Below, piece after piece: positions 1-5,759 of a stretch of DNA of 14,451 bases (its first letter is position 1; the number at the start of each line of letters is the position of its first letter). The notes beneath the pieces were generated by a model. That model was given only the letters and a program-made list of their open reading frames with translations, was not told the origin of the DNA and did no database searches. This DNA is from Patescibacteria group bacterium (GTDB lineage Bacteria > Patescibacteriota > Minisyncoccia > Phycocordibacterales > PALSA-1337): positions 1 to 14,451 of the forward strand of contig JAUPUH010000031.1 in NCBI GenBank assembly GCA_030917665.1. Reading direction: 5' to 3'. The position numbers and the translations under genes are program-made.

Positions 1-273
1 TGAAGTAGGTGCTGTGGCTGTACACCCAAGCGTAATACCATTTCCTGATTTATCTGTAGGCGGAACAACACCGTCATCAAAATCAAAAATAGCATACGCA
101 TCAGCTGCAAAAGCTTGATAAGTATGCCCATCAAAAGTTCTTCCTGCTGCAACTCTACCCTTACTTCGTGCTGTACTAACACTCGCCAACACCACGCTCG
201 AAAGCAAGCCGATGATTGAAATCACGACGAGGAGTTCGATGAGTGTAAAACCTTTTTGTGTAGAAATTTTCAT
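1..273 (-). CDS. Type IV prepilin-like protein, C-terminus off the window
   Basis: The 91 visible residues begin with a class III (prepilin) signal: a short basic leader MKISTQKG, then FTLIELLVVISIIGLL. Prepilin peptidase would cut between G8 and F9; E13 is the conserved Glu at +5, and the hydrophobic helix runs to about residue 31. The mature protein should sit in the inner membrane or join a pilus or pseudopilus. After the helix (about residue 56 on) comes AYAIFDFDDG...DKSGNG, which resembles the first strands of LamG/concanavalin-A-like domains that can be fused to prepilin leaders. That second domain is inferred from one motif, since the gene leaves the window. The start lies 5 bases after the 69-aa membrane protein gene, so the two are probably cotranscribed. 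No Shine-Dalgarno sequence is visible. Confidence 0.9.
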   Translation of the reverse strand, partial: MKISTQKGFTLIELLVVISIIGLLSSVVLASVSTARSKGRVAAGRTFDGHTYQAFAADAYAIFDFDDGVVPPTDKSGNGITLGCTATAPTS

Positions 274-278
274 ATTTA

Positions 279-488
279 TTAAAGTACAAACTTATAAATC
301 AAAAAAGCTGCGATCGCGCAATTTATAATTATGACGATAATGAAAATTCCGCTCGCCTGAGATTCGTCTTTAATAATTCCCTTTTTTACTAACCAACCTG
401 CCATACCCCTACCAGAATTACGCTGGAGTTGGCTCGTATAGGCTTGTCTTCTAAATTGCTGATCTGCGTCGAACTCAATGTTTGACAT
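279..488 (-). CDS. Small single-helix membrane protein, unknown function
   Basis: This 69-residue protein has a polar N-terminal half rich in Gln, Arg and Asp, a basic amphipathic stretch (GWLVKKGIIKDE, residues 31-42) and one transmembrane helix at about 46-68 (ASGIFIIVIIINCAIAAFLI). There is no signal peptide, so the N-terminal half is probably cytoplasmic. The short gap to the prepilin (5 bases) and to the dehydrogenase (6 bases) argues that it is a real gene. Small proteins of this shape occur near pilin genes in Parcubacteria as far as I recall, but no function can be assigned. TATAAT at 498-503 on the minus strand lies 9 bases before the ATG, so it may have its own start of transcription besides operon readthrough. 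Confidence 0.8.
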   Translation of the reverse strand: MSNIEFDADQQFRRQAYTSQLQRNSGRGMAGWLVKKGIIKDESQASGIFIIVIIINCAIAAFLIYKFVL

Positions 489-494
489 GTTGAG

Positions 495-1463
495 TTAATT
501 ATACACTACATTGGGAGGAATCTTGCCTTCAAGGGTGTTGATAATATTGGTAGTAGAAAGCACCGTCATATCATGGCGTGCTTCATCAGTTCCAGAGGCT
601 ATATGTGGTGTCATGACGACGTTTGAAAGCTTGGCAAGTCCTCGAGCGAGTTCAGGTTCAAATTCAAAAACATCAAGTCCAGCACCTCGTATTGTTTTAT
701 TCTTCAATGCTTCAACAAGCGCAACCTCATCGACAACTGGACCTCGAGATGTATTCACAAGATATGCAGAATTTTTCATCATCTTGAGACGTTCAGCGTT
801 GATCAGGTGATGCGTCGAATCAAGCAGCGGCACATGTATTGAGACAACATCAGCAATTTTCAAAACTTCATCGACAGTAGAATAAAATGTAGCTGAATAA
901 TCTTTCTCAAGCTGCTCGTTTCGCTTTACATCATAGTACGCAATATTCATTCCAAAACCATTCTTACCTCTATGGGCTACATCAGTACCGATTCGTCCAG
1001 AACCGATGATTCCAAGGGTTTTTCCAGCAAGCTTTGAACCGTGGAGCAGCATTGGATCCCATCCTTTAAATTTTCCATCTCTTATATATGAATCTCCTTC
1101 GACTACCCGGCAAGACAAAGCTAAAATGAGAGCCCATGCATGCTCTGCGACACGATCAGCACCACCCCCGGGCGTATTTGTGAGATAAATTTTTCTTTTC
1201 TTTGCTTCTTCTACGTTAAAATTATTGAAACCGATGGCAAAGTTCGCATAAATCTTCACTGAGGGCGCAGCATCCATAACTTCCGCATCAATAGTATCTG
1301 TGAGAAGCGTAAGGACCGCATCATACTGCTTTTTTGAAAGCGCTTTGATGAGCTCTTTCTTTGTAAGTGGTCGATCTTTCGTATTTACATCAACTGTATA
1401 GCCTTTATTCTGCAATAATTTAATCCCGAATTCAGGAATCATTCGTGTTATATAAATATTCAT
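495..1463 (-). CDS. D-isomer 2-hydroxyacid dehydrogenase (glyoxylate/hydroxypyruvate reductase-like)
   Basis: NAD(P)-dependent cytoplasmic oxidoreductase that interconverts 2-oxoacids and D-2-hydroxyacids. The 322 residues match the usual family length. The Rossmann motif GSGRIG is at 154-159, and D178 at the end of the next strand favours NADH over NADPH. The catalytic triad is visible: R240 (NTSRGP), E269 (FEFEPE) and H287 (TPHIAS). The region NTPGGGADRVAEHAWAL (96-112) matches the NTPxxxxxxxAEH segment of glyoxylate and phosphoglycerate dehydrogenases. The exact substrate (glyoxylate, hydroxypyruvate, phenylpyruvate or D-lactate) cannot be read from sequence, and there is no ACT domain as in long SerA. 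It follows fba by 12 bases. A TATAAT at 1475-1480 spans the fba stop codon, 11 bases before this ATG, and there is no Shine-Dalgarno sequence. Confidence 0.92.
   Translation of the reverse strand: MNIYITRMIPEFGIKLLQNKGYTVDVNTKDRPLTKKELIKALSKKQYDAVLTLLTDTIDAEVMDAAPSVKIYANFAIGFNNFNVEEAKKRKIYLTNTPGGGADRVAEHAWALILALSCRVVEGDSYIRDGKFKGWDPMLLHGSKLAGKTLGIIGSGRIGTDVAHRGKNGFGMNIAYYDVKRNEQLEKDYSATFYSTVDEVLKIADVVSIHVPLLDSTHHLINAERLKMMKNSAYLVNTSRGPVVDEVALVEALKNKTIRGAGLDVFEFEPELARGLAKLSNVVMTPHIASGTDEARHDMTVLSTTNIINTLEGKIPPNVVYN
498..503 (-). promoter_or_regulatory. Possible -10 box before the 69-aa gene
   Basis: TATAAT on the minus strand sits inside the last codons of the dehydrogenase gene, just before its stop, 9 bases before the ATG at 488. 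There is no clear -35 and no TGn extension. It belongs to a pattern of -10 boxes close to start codons in this window, but AT-rich sequence makes a chance match possible. Confidence 0.35.
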
Positions 1464-1474
1464 AGAACGTTGGT

Positions 1475-1480
1475 ATTATA
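1475..1480 (-). promoter_or_regulatory. Possible -10 box overlapping the fba stop codon
   Basis: TATAAT on the minus strand contains the TAA stop of the aldolase gene and ends 11 bases before the dehydrogenase ATG at 1463. No -35 box is evident at 16-18 bases upstream. It could give the dehydrogenase a separate transcript with a very short leader. Confidence 0.35.
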
Positions 1481-2327
1481 AATTATTGAATAATCTTAAT
1501 TTTTCCTCGACAACTTTCTGCATGGCATTTCGTGCTCCTTTCAAATACTTATACGGTGCGATCTCATCAGGATTTTCCTGTAATGACTTCATAAGTCCAC
1601 TTCGGAACGCAACGCGGAGCTCTGTATTTATATGTATTATAGAAATACCTGCTTTCATAGCCTTTCGTATATCATCGACAGAATTTCCTGAAGCGCCATG
1701 AAGCACAAGTGGCATATTTACAGCATTTTTGATTTCTTCAATTCTTTCAGTCTGCAAAGCGGGCTCTCCACCCTTTACCATTCCATGAACATTTCCAACC
1801 GCAGGCGCAAGCATGTCGACTCCAGTAGCCTCGACAAATGATTTTGCCTCTTCTACAGATGTAAGTCTTCCAACGCCTTCTGGAACTGCATCGAGAAGTT
1901 TTGAAGATTTACCGATAAAACCAATTTCAGCTTCCACCAAAATGTCAGGATTGACTGATCGGGCATACTCAACACACTTTTTCGTTGTAGCAACATTATC
2001 CTCAAAAGAAAGTTCTGTTCCATCAAAAATAACTGCGTCGTACCCTGCATCTACAGCTTCTTTTACTCTTTCAAATGAATATGTGTGGTCTGCATTAAGA
2101 AAAACAGGCTGACCTGTGCTCTCTCTGTAGCTTTTAACCATTGCTGCAATCTGCCGAACGCCGATAAAATCTCTTTCACCTTCTGATGCGCCAATAATAA
2201 CAGGAACGTTGAGTTCCTTTGCACCATTTACAACTGCCCAGAAGCCTTCACTGTTTGAAATATTAAAATGTCCGACCGCTATCCCCTTTTTCTGTGCTTC
2301 TTCAGCATACTGCTTCAATGTTTTCAT
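1476..2327 (-). CDS. fba: Class II fructose-bisphosphate aldolase (or related ketose-bisphosphate aldolase)
   Basis: Zinc-dependent aldolase that reversibly splits fructose 1,6-bisphosphate into dihydroxyacetone phosphate and glyceraldehyde 3-phosphate in glycolysis. The 283 residues fit the short class II family (FbaA/KbaY/GatY-like). The catalytic Asp is D80 in NADHT; metal ligands are H81, H181 (NVHG) and H210 (LHGASG), with E132 (VEAEIG) in the second metal site. The phosphate-binding GASG loop is 211-214 and INTELR at 233-238 is the substrate-binding strand. A tagatose-bisphosphate or other ketose-bisphosphate specificity cannot be excluded by eye. It heads the minus-strand run fba, dehydrogenase, 69-aa protein, prepilin, and is divergent from the PfkB kinase with 18 bases between the two ATGs. 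There is no Shine-Dalgarno; TGGTAGAAT, an extended -10, ends 6 bases before the ATG, implying a leaderless mRNA. Confidence 0.92.
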   Translation of the reverse strand: MKTLKQYAEEAQKKGIAVGHFNISNSEGFWAVVNGAKELNVPVIIGASEGERDFIGVRQIAAMVKSYRESTGQPVFLNADHTYSFERVKEAVDAGYDAVIFDGTELSFEDNVATTKKCVEYARSVNPDILVEAEIGFIGKSSKLLDAVPEGVGRLTSVEEAKSFVEATGVDMLAPAVGNVHGMVKGGEPALQTERIEEIKNAVNMPLVLHGASGNSVDDIRKAMKAGISIIHINTELRVAFRSGLMKSLQENPDEIAPYKYLKGARNAMQKVVEEKLRLFNNL

Positions 2328-2345
2328 GTTATAATTCTACCATAT
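2327..2345. promoter_or_regulatory. Divergent promoter core shared by fba and the PfkB kinase
   Basis: The 18 bases between the two ATGs contain TATAATTCTA (2330-2339), which is nearly its own reverse complement (TAGAATTATA). On the plus strand it gives an extended -10, TGTTATAAT (2327-2335), 10 bases before the kinase ATG. On the minus strand it gives TGGTAGAAT (-10 hexamer 2339-2334), 6 bases before the fba ATG. No good -35 is seen either way, as is usual for extended -10 promoters. The two polymerase sites overlap, so the promoters should exclude each other. Confidence 0.65.
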
Positions 2346-3344
2346 ATGTTTGATAAGACTATTGATTTTCTTGCTATTGGGGATATCACGACCGACGCCT
2401 TCATCCGTATCAAAGAAGCAAGCGTTCATTGCCGTGTCGATACTGAAGCCTGCGAACTCTGCATGAAATTCGGAGACAAAGTTCCTTTTGAATACGTAAA
2501 AATCATAAAGGCCGTTGGAAATTCTGCAAACGCTGCGGTTGCCATATCTCGACTCGGAATCCGTTCTGCGCTCGTAGCGCAAGTTGGTGATGATATAAAT
2601 GGAAAAGATTGCATCGAGGGCTTAATAAAAGAAAAAGTTGACGCTCGATACGTACAAACACACAAAGGTAAGCCAACGAACTATCATTTCGTTCTTTGGT
2701 ATGACGTAGACAGGACCATTCTTATCAATCATGTTGAGTATGACTACAAACTTCCAAAAATAAAAAAGAACCCAAAGTGGATCTACTTGAGTTCCCTTGC
2801 TTCAAACACAAAAGACTATCACAAAGAAATTTCTGATTATTTGGTAGCAAACCCTGAAGTTAAACTCGCCTTCCAGCCAGGGACTTTTCAGATTAAACTG
2901 GGAATTAAGGATTTGAAAGATATTTACAAACGAACAGAAGTCTTTATCTGCAATGTTGAAGAGGCTCAAAGAATCCTTCATTCAATGTCTCGAGATATCA
3001 AAACGCTTCTCGCAGAAATCCATGCGAACGGACCAAAGATTGTTCTCATAACAGACGGACCAAAGGGAGCTTATATGCTCGATGGCGATCATTTCTATTT
3101 CATGCCTGTTTATCCTGACCCAAAGCCTCCAATTGAAAGAACTGGTTGTGGGGATTCCTTTTCTGCAACTTTTGTTGCTGCACTTATGCTTGGCAAAACA
3201 CCACTTGAAGCTCTCACATGGGCTCCGGTAAATCCAATGTCGGTTGTTCAATATGTTGGCGCACAAGAAGGCCTCCTCGATCAAGAGCACATAGAGTGGT
3301 GGCTTCGACAAGCTCCAGAGGATTACAAGCCGAGGGAGATTTAG
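2346..3344 (+). CDS. PfkB-family carbohydrate kinase
   Basis: ATP-dependent sugar or nucleoside kinase of the ribokinase fold, 332 residues. DFLAIGDITTDAF (8-19) is the first strand with the conserved GD. GNSANAAVAISRLG (58-71) is the N-terminal PfkB signature. ITDGPKGAY (235-243) is the late ATP-site strand. RTGCGDSFSATF (265-276) is the C-terminal signature with catalytic base D270 and anion hole 267-269, with GCGD in place of the usual GAGD. I chose the ATG at 2346: an in-frame ATG at 2268 would add 26 hydrophobic residues, overlap fba by 60 bases and start upstream of the -10 box. An unusual CX6CX2C cluster (C29, C36, C39) lies in the lid region. The substrate is unknown; being head-to-head with an aldolase suggests sugar phosphate metabolism. 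It converges on tgt with a 7-base gap and no terminator between. Confidence 0.88.
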   Translation: MFDKTIDFLAIGDITTDAFIRIKEASVHCRVDTEACELCMKFGDKVPFEYVKIIKAVGNSANAAVAISRLGIRSALVAQVGDDINGKDCIEGLIKEKVDARYVQTHKGKPTNYHFVLWYDVDRTILINHVEYDYKLPKIKKNPKWIYLSSLASNTKDYHKEISDYLVANPEVKLAFQPGTFQIKLGIKDLKDIYKRTEVFICNVEEAQRILHSMSRDIKTLLAEIHANGPKIVLITDGPKGAYMLDGDHFYFMPVYPDPKPPIERTGCGDSFSATFVAALMLGKTPLEALTWAPVNPMSVVQYVGAQEGLLDQEHIEWWLRQAPEDYKPREI

Positions 3345-3351
3345 AATCTTC

Positions 3352-4551
3352 CTATTTATAATATCCTTTTAAGAAACTCTCCTTAAACTCAAAAAACCTA
3401 TCATCAAGCATCGACTGTCTAATTTCTTTTACGAGATTTACAATAAAATAAAGGTTGTGGATTGAAGCAAGCGTGGCTCCAAGCATTTCCTTTGCTCTGA
3501 AAAGATGTGAGAGATATGCGGGCGCGTAATTTGTGCAGGTATAACACGCACAGTCACCATCTATTTTTCCAAAATCCTCCATGAACTTTGCATTCAAAAT
3601 ATTAATCCGACCATTTCGAGTATAGAGACTTCCATTGCGAGCAATACGCGTCGGAGTGACGCAATCAAACGTATCAATTCCATTTTCTATTCCTCCAAAA
3701 AGATCGACGGGTTCTCCGATACCAAGAAGATGCCGTGGCTTCCCTTTTGGTAATTCGTCGTTGACCCATCCAACAGCAGTATAGATATCTTCTTTTTCAA
3801 ACGAACCTCCGATGCCGAAGCCATCGAAATCCATAGCGCCGATTATCTTTGCACTTTCCTTGCGAAGATCCTCATGACGACCTCCCTGCACAATTCCAAA
3901 AAGCGCCTGATCTTTTTCATTTGTTTTTCTGTGGTGCTCGAGTGAACGCTTCGCCCAACGATGCGTTCTGTCCATCGCTTCTTTCTGATACTCGTAGCTT
4001 GCAAGCGGAGATGTGCACTCATCAAAAGCAAACATAATGTCTGCTCCAATGTTATGTTGAATATCCATTGATCGTTCGGGGGTGAAGAAGTGTGCGCTTC
4101 CATCAATTATTGATTTGAATTCAACGCCATCTTCGGTCACTTTTGCAAATCGGTCTGCTGGAATTTCTAACGGATCAACCACGGCATCTGCAGAATTTTC
4201 CTCATCGTGTCGATTCCCTATCTTAGAAGCACTTTTATTAAAAGCCGCACCAAGAGAAAAAGCTTGGAATCCGCCTGAATCAGTAAATGTCGGACCTTGC
4301 CAGTTCATGAACTTTGGAAAACCTCCAGCTTTTTTGAGAATTTCTTCGCCTGGTTGGAGATAGAGATGATAGGTATTCGCAAGAACTGCTTGAGCGCCAA
4401 GAGAAGAAACCTGCTCTGGCGTCAAAGCCTTCACAGTAGCCTTCGTCCCAACCACGATAAAAGCCGGCGTCTGAATATCGCCATGCGCTGTTTCGATCTT
4501 TCCCACGCGACCTCGGCTATTTCCAAGCTCTTTTTCTATTGAAAACTTCAT
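3352..4551 (-). CDS. tgt: Queuine/preQ1 tRNA-ribosyltransferase
   Basis: Exchanges guanine 34 in the anticodon of GUN tRNAs for a 7-deazaguanine (preQ1 in most bacteria, or salvaged queuine). Numbering from the chosen 399-aa start: DSGGFQ holds D91, FDECTSP (176-182) and GIVQGG (219-224) line the base pocket, and nucleophile D296 is in TFDCVTPTR. The zinc site is C334, C336, C339 and H365 (CACYTC...SIHNL). Compared with E. coli Tgt, about 32 extra residues follow FSLG (roughly 102-133), and GGSFEKED replaces the usual GGLAVGE, which may affect base preference. The reading frame allows an upstream start at 4572, but TATGAT at 4573-4578 looks like a -10 box whose transcript would begin after it; MKFSIEKELG is the natural start. 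No queuosine synthesis genes are nearby. It is divergent from the LOG gene. Confidence 0.92.
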   Translation of the reverse strand: MKFSIEKELGNSRGRVGKIETAHGDIQTPAFIVVGTKATVKALTPEQVSSLGAQAVLANTYHLYLQPGEEILKKAGGFPKFMNWQGPTFTDSGGFQAFSLGAAFNKSASKIGNRHDEENSADAVVDPLEIPADRFAKVTEDGVEFKSIIDGSAHFFTPERSMDIQHNIGADIMFAFDECTSPLASYEYQKEAMDRTHRWAKRSLEHHRKTNEKDQALFGIVQGGRHEDLRKESAKIIGAMDFDGFGIGGSFEKEDIYTAVGWVNDELPKGKPRHLLGIGEPVDLFGGIENGIDTFDCVTPTRIARNGSLYTRNGRINILNAKFMEDFGKIDGDCACYTCTNYAPAYLSHLFRAKEMLGATLASIHNLYFIVNLVKEIRQSMLDDRFFEFKESFLKGYYK

Positions 4552-4590
4552 ATCTTTTATAAAAGGCATCATATCATAAGAATCTCGTTA

Positions 4591-4606
4591 TGCTATAATA
4601 ACCCGC
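4591..4606 (+). promoter_or_regulatory. Extended -10 promoter of the LOG gene, probably leaderless
   Basis: TGCTATAAT (4591-4599) is a perfect extended -10 box, and only 7 bases separate it from the ATG at 4607. Transcription should begin at or within a base or two of the start codon. No TTGACA-like -35 is present 17 bases upstream (ATATCA), and no Shine-Dalgarno sequence precedes the ATG. Confidence 0.65.
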
Positions 4607-5287
4607 ATGAAAAAAGAACATATTTCAGTCAAAGATATAAATGAAAATATCGACGGACATATCGCGGCAATTACAAAAGAATTTCGAAACGGATTTGAAT
4701 TTTTAAAGAAGTATCCAAAAACAGTTACTATTTTTGGATCATCACGACTTACTGAGGCAAGTTCTCACTTCCATGATGCGAGCGAGCTTGCAGAAAAAAT
4801 AGTAAAAGAAACTGGCTATGGAATCATCACTGGCGGAGGACCAGGAATTATGGAGTCAGCAAATCAAGGGGCACGAAAAGCTGGAGGTAACTCTCTTGGA
4901 CTAAATATCATTCTCCCAATGGAGCAGCGTATAAACCCACATGTTACAGATTCAATGCAGTTTGACTATTTCTTCGCACGAAAAGCTCTCATGAACTTCG
5001 GTTCAGAATGTTACATATTCTTTCCGGGAGGATTCGGAACATTTGACGAACTCTTCGGTGTCCTTACCCTTCTCCAGACAAACAAGATTCCAAAAGTTCC
5101 TGTCATTCTTTTTGGAAAGGATTTTTGGAATCCTACAGTCGAACTCATAAAAAAGCAGATGCTCGATGTCCATCACACAATTGAAGCCAAAGATATGGAT
5201 CTTTTCAAAGTAACTGATTCGATGGACTCAGTCATCAAAGTTATCAAGGAAGCTCCTGTTTCAGGATGGTGGAAACTTATAGACTAG
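4607..5287 (+). CDS. LOG-family (TIGR00730) nucleotide 5'-monophosphate phosphoribohydrolase
   Basis: Members of this family cleave the N-glycosidic bond of nucleoside monophosphates (cytokinin riboside 5'-monophosphates, AMP and similar), releasing base and ribose 5-phosphate. The 226 residues show the Rossmann-like core: TVTIFGSSR (39-47), GGGPGIMES (76-84, with catalytic-site E83), FFARKALM (122-129, conserved R125-K126), and the hallmark PGGFGTFDELF (140-150). The first 35 residues form a predicted helical N-terminal extension, as in longer LOG proteins. True substrate unknown; many bacterial members are nucleotide-salvage or general phosphoribohydrolases and were once misannotated as lysine decarboxylases. 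It is a single-gene unit with its own promoter and a strong terminator 26 bases after the stop. It is unrelated in sequence to its neighbour tgt, although both act on N-glycosidic bonds. Confidence 0.88.
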   Translation: MKKEHISVKDINENIDGHIAAITKEFRNGFEFLKKYPKTVTIFGSSRLTEASSHFHDASELAEKIVKETGYGIITGGGPGIMESANQGARKAGGNSLGLNIILPMEQRINPHVTDSMQFDYFFARKALMNFGSECYIFFPGGFGTFDELFGVLTLLQTNKIPKVPVILFGKDFWNPTVELIKKQMLDVHHTIEAKDMDLFKVTDSMDSVIKVIKEAPVSGWWKLID

Positions 5288-5312
5288 GCAAGTACTCGAC
5301 TCAAACTAGATA

Positions 5313-5348
5313 AAAGAAAAACCGGGCATCTCTGCTCGGTTTTTCTTT
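5313..5348. terminator. Bidirectional intrinsic terminator
   Basis: A 15-base-pair stem (AAAGAAAAACCGGGC with GCTCGGTTTTTCTTT, one G-U pair) closes a 6-base loop at 5328-5333. The GC-rich inner stem followed by a T-rich arm on both strands makes it work for the LOG gene on the plus strand and the RRM gene on the minus strand, which converge here. Confidence 0.92.
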
Positions 5349-5367
5349 GAGTAAAACGGGTTAGGTA

Positions 5368-5664
5368 TTACCAATTTCCGCGGCCCTCTGATCGTGGAGC
5401 TCGTGGTGCACGAGGTTCCATAGGTCGAGCTTCGTTGACGGTAAGATTTCGTCCGTCAAGTGGCTTGCCGTTGAACATGTTGATTGCATTGTCTGCATCA
5501 GCATCTGTTGTCATCTGAACGAATCCAAAGCCCTTTGATCGGCCTGTCATCTTGTCCATGATGATGCTTGCTGACTCAACTGCTCCAGCCTGAGCGAAAT
5601 GCGCCTTGAGAGCGTCCTCGCTTGTGCCGTATGAAATACCTCCTACATATAACTTCTTTGCCAT
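5368..5664 (-). CDS. RRM-domain RNA-binding protein
   Basis: A 98-residue single RNA recognition motif protein of the bacterial/cyanobacterial type. RNP2 is LYVGGI (5-10) and RNP1 is KGFGFVQM (44-51); the aromatic residues that stack on RNA (Y6, F46, F48) are present. The RRM ends at about residue 80 (LTVNEARP), and a short Arg/Pro/Gly tail (PRAPRAPRSEGRGNW) follows, a common arrangement for non-specific RNA contacts. It probably binds single-stranded RNA in the cytoplasm, as an mRNA chaperone or stability factor; the target is unknown. It lies downstream of the giant fibre gene on the same strand, with a 97-base gap that holds its own sigma70-type promoter and a leader of about 58 nt. No GGAGG-like site precedes the ATG, only an A-rich stretch. 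It ends before the shared terminator. Confidence 0.93.
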   Translation of the reverse strand: MAKKLYVGGISYGTSEDALKAHFAQAGAVESASIIMDKMTGRSKGFGFVQMTTDADADNAINMFNGKPLDGRNLTVNEARPMEPRAPRAPRSEGRGNW

Positions 5665-5686
5665 TTTCTTTTACTTTTAACCCGTC

Positions 5687-5700
5687 TTTAATTAATTAAA
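5687..5700. other. 14-base perfect palindrome in the RRM leader
   Basis: TTTAATTAATTAAA is fully self-complementary and lies 23-36 bases before the RRM start codon, within the predicted 5' leader. It could be a weak AU hairpin in RNA or a protein site in DNA. All-A/T sequence makes chance occurrence plausible. Confidence 0.35.
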
Positions 5701-5729
5701 CGTAAGCGACTAGGAAAACTTACCTGAAC

Positions 5730-5758
5730 AATGTACAGGAAAGACTGGGTATTGTCAA
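5730..5758 (-). promoter_or_regulatory. Sigma70-type promoter of the RRM gene
   Basis: On the minus strand, a perfect -35 TTGACA (5758-5753) is followed by a 17-base spacer and TACATT (5735-5730, 4 of 6 matches). The -35 begins one base after the giant gene's TAA stop codon. The start of transcription would be near 5723, giving a leader of about 58 nt. An imperfect inverted repeat, CCTGaACAaTGTaCAGG (5723-5739), covers the -10 and start site and could be an operator. No terminator for the giant gene is seen here, so readthrough into the RRM gene is also possible. Confidence 0.7.
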
Positions 5759-5759
5759 A

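Noticed and set aside
2268..2345. Longer PfkB kinase start with a hydrophobic N-terminus resembling a signal peptide
   Set aside because: It overlaps fba by 60 bases, lies upstream of the predicted transcript start, and the family begins at the MFDKTIDFLAIGD segment.
3345..3351. Terminator between the convergent kinase and tgt genes
   Set aside because: The gap is 7 bases and no GC-rich hairpin with a T run is visible there.
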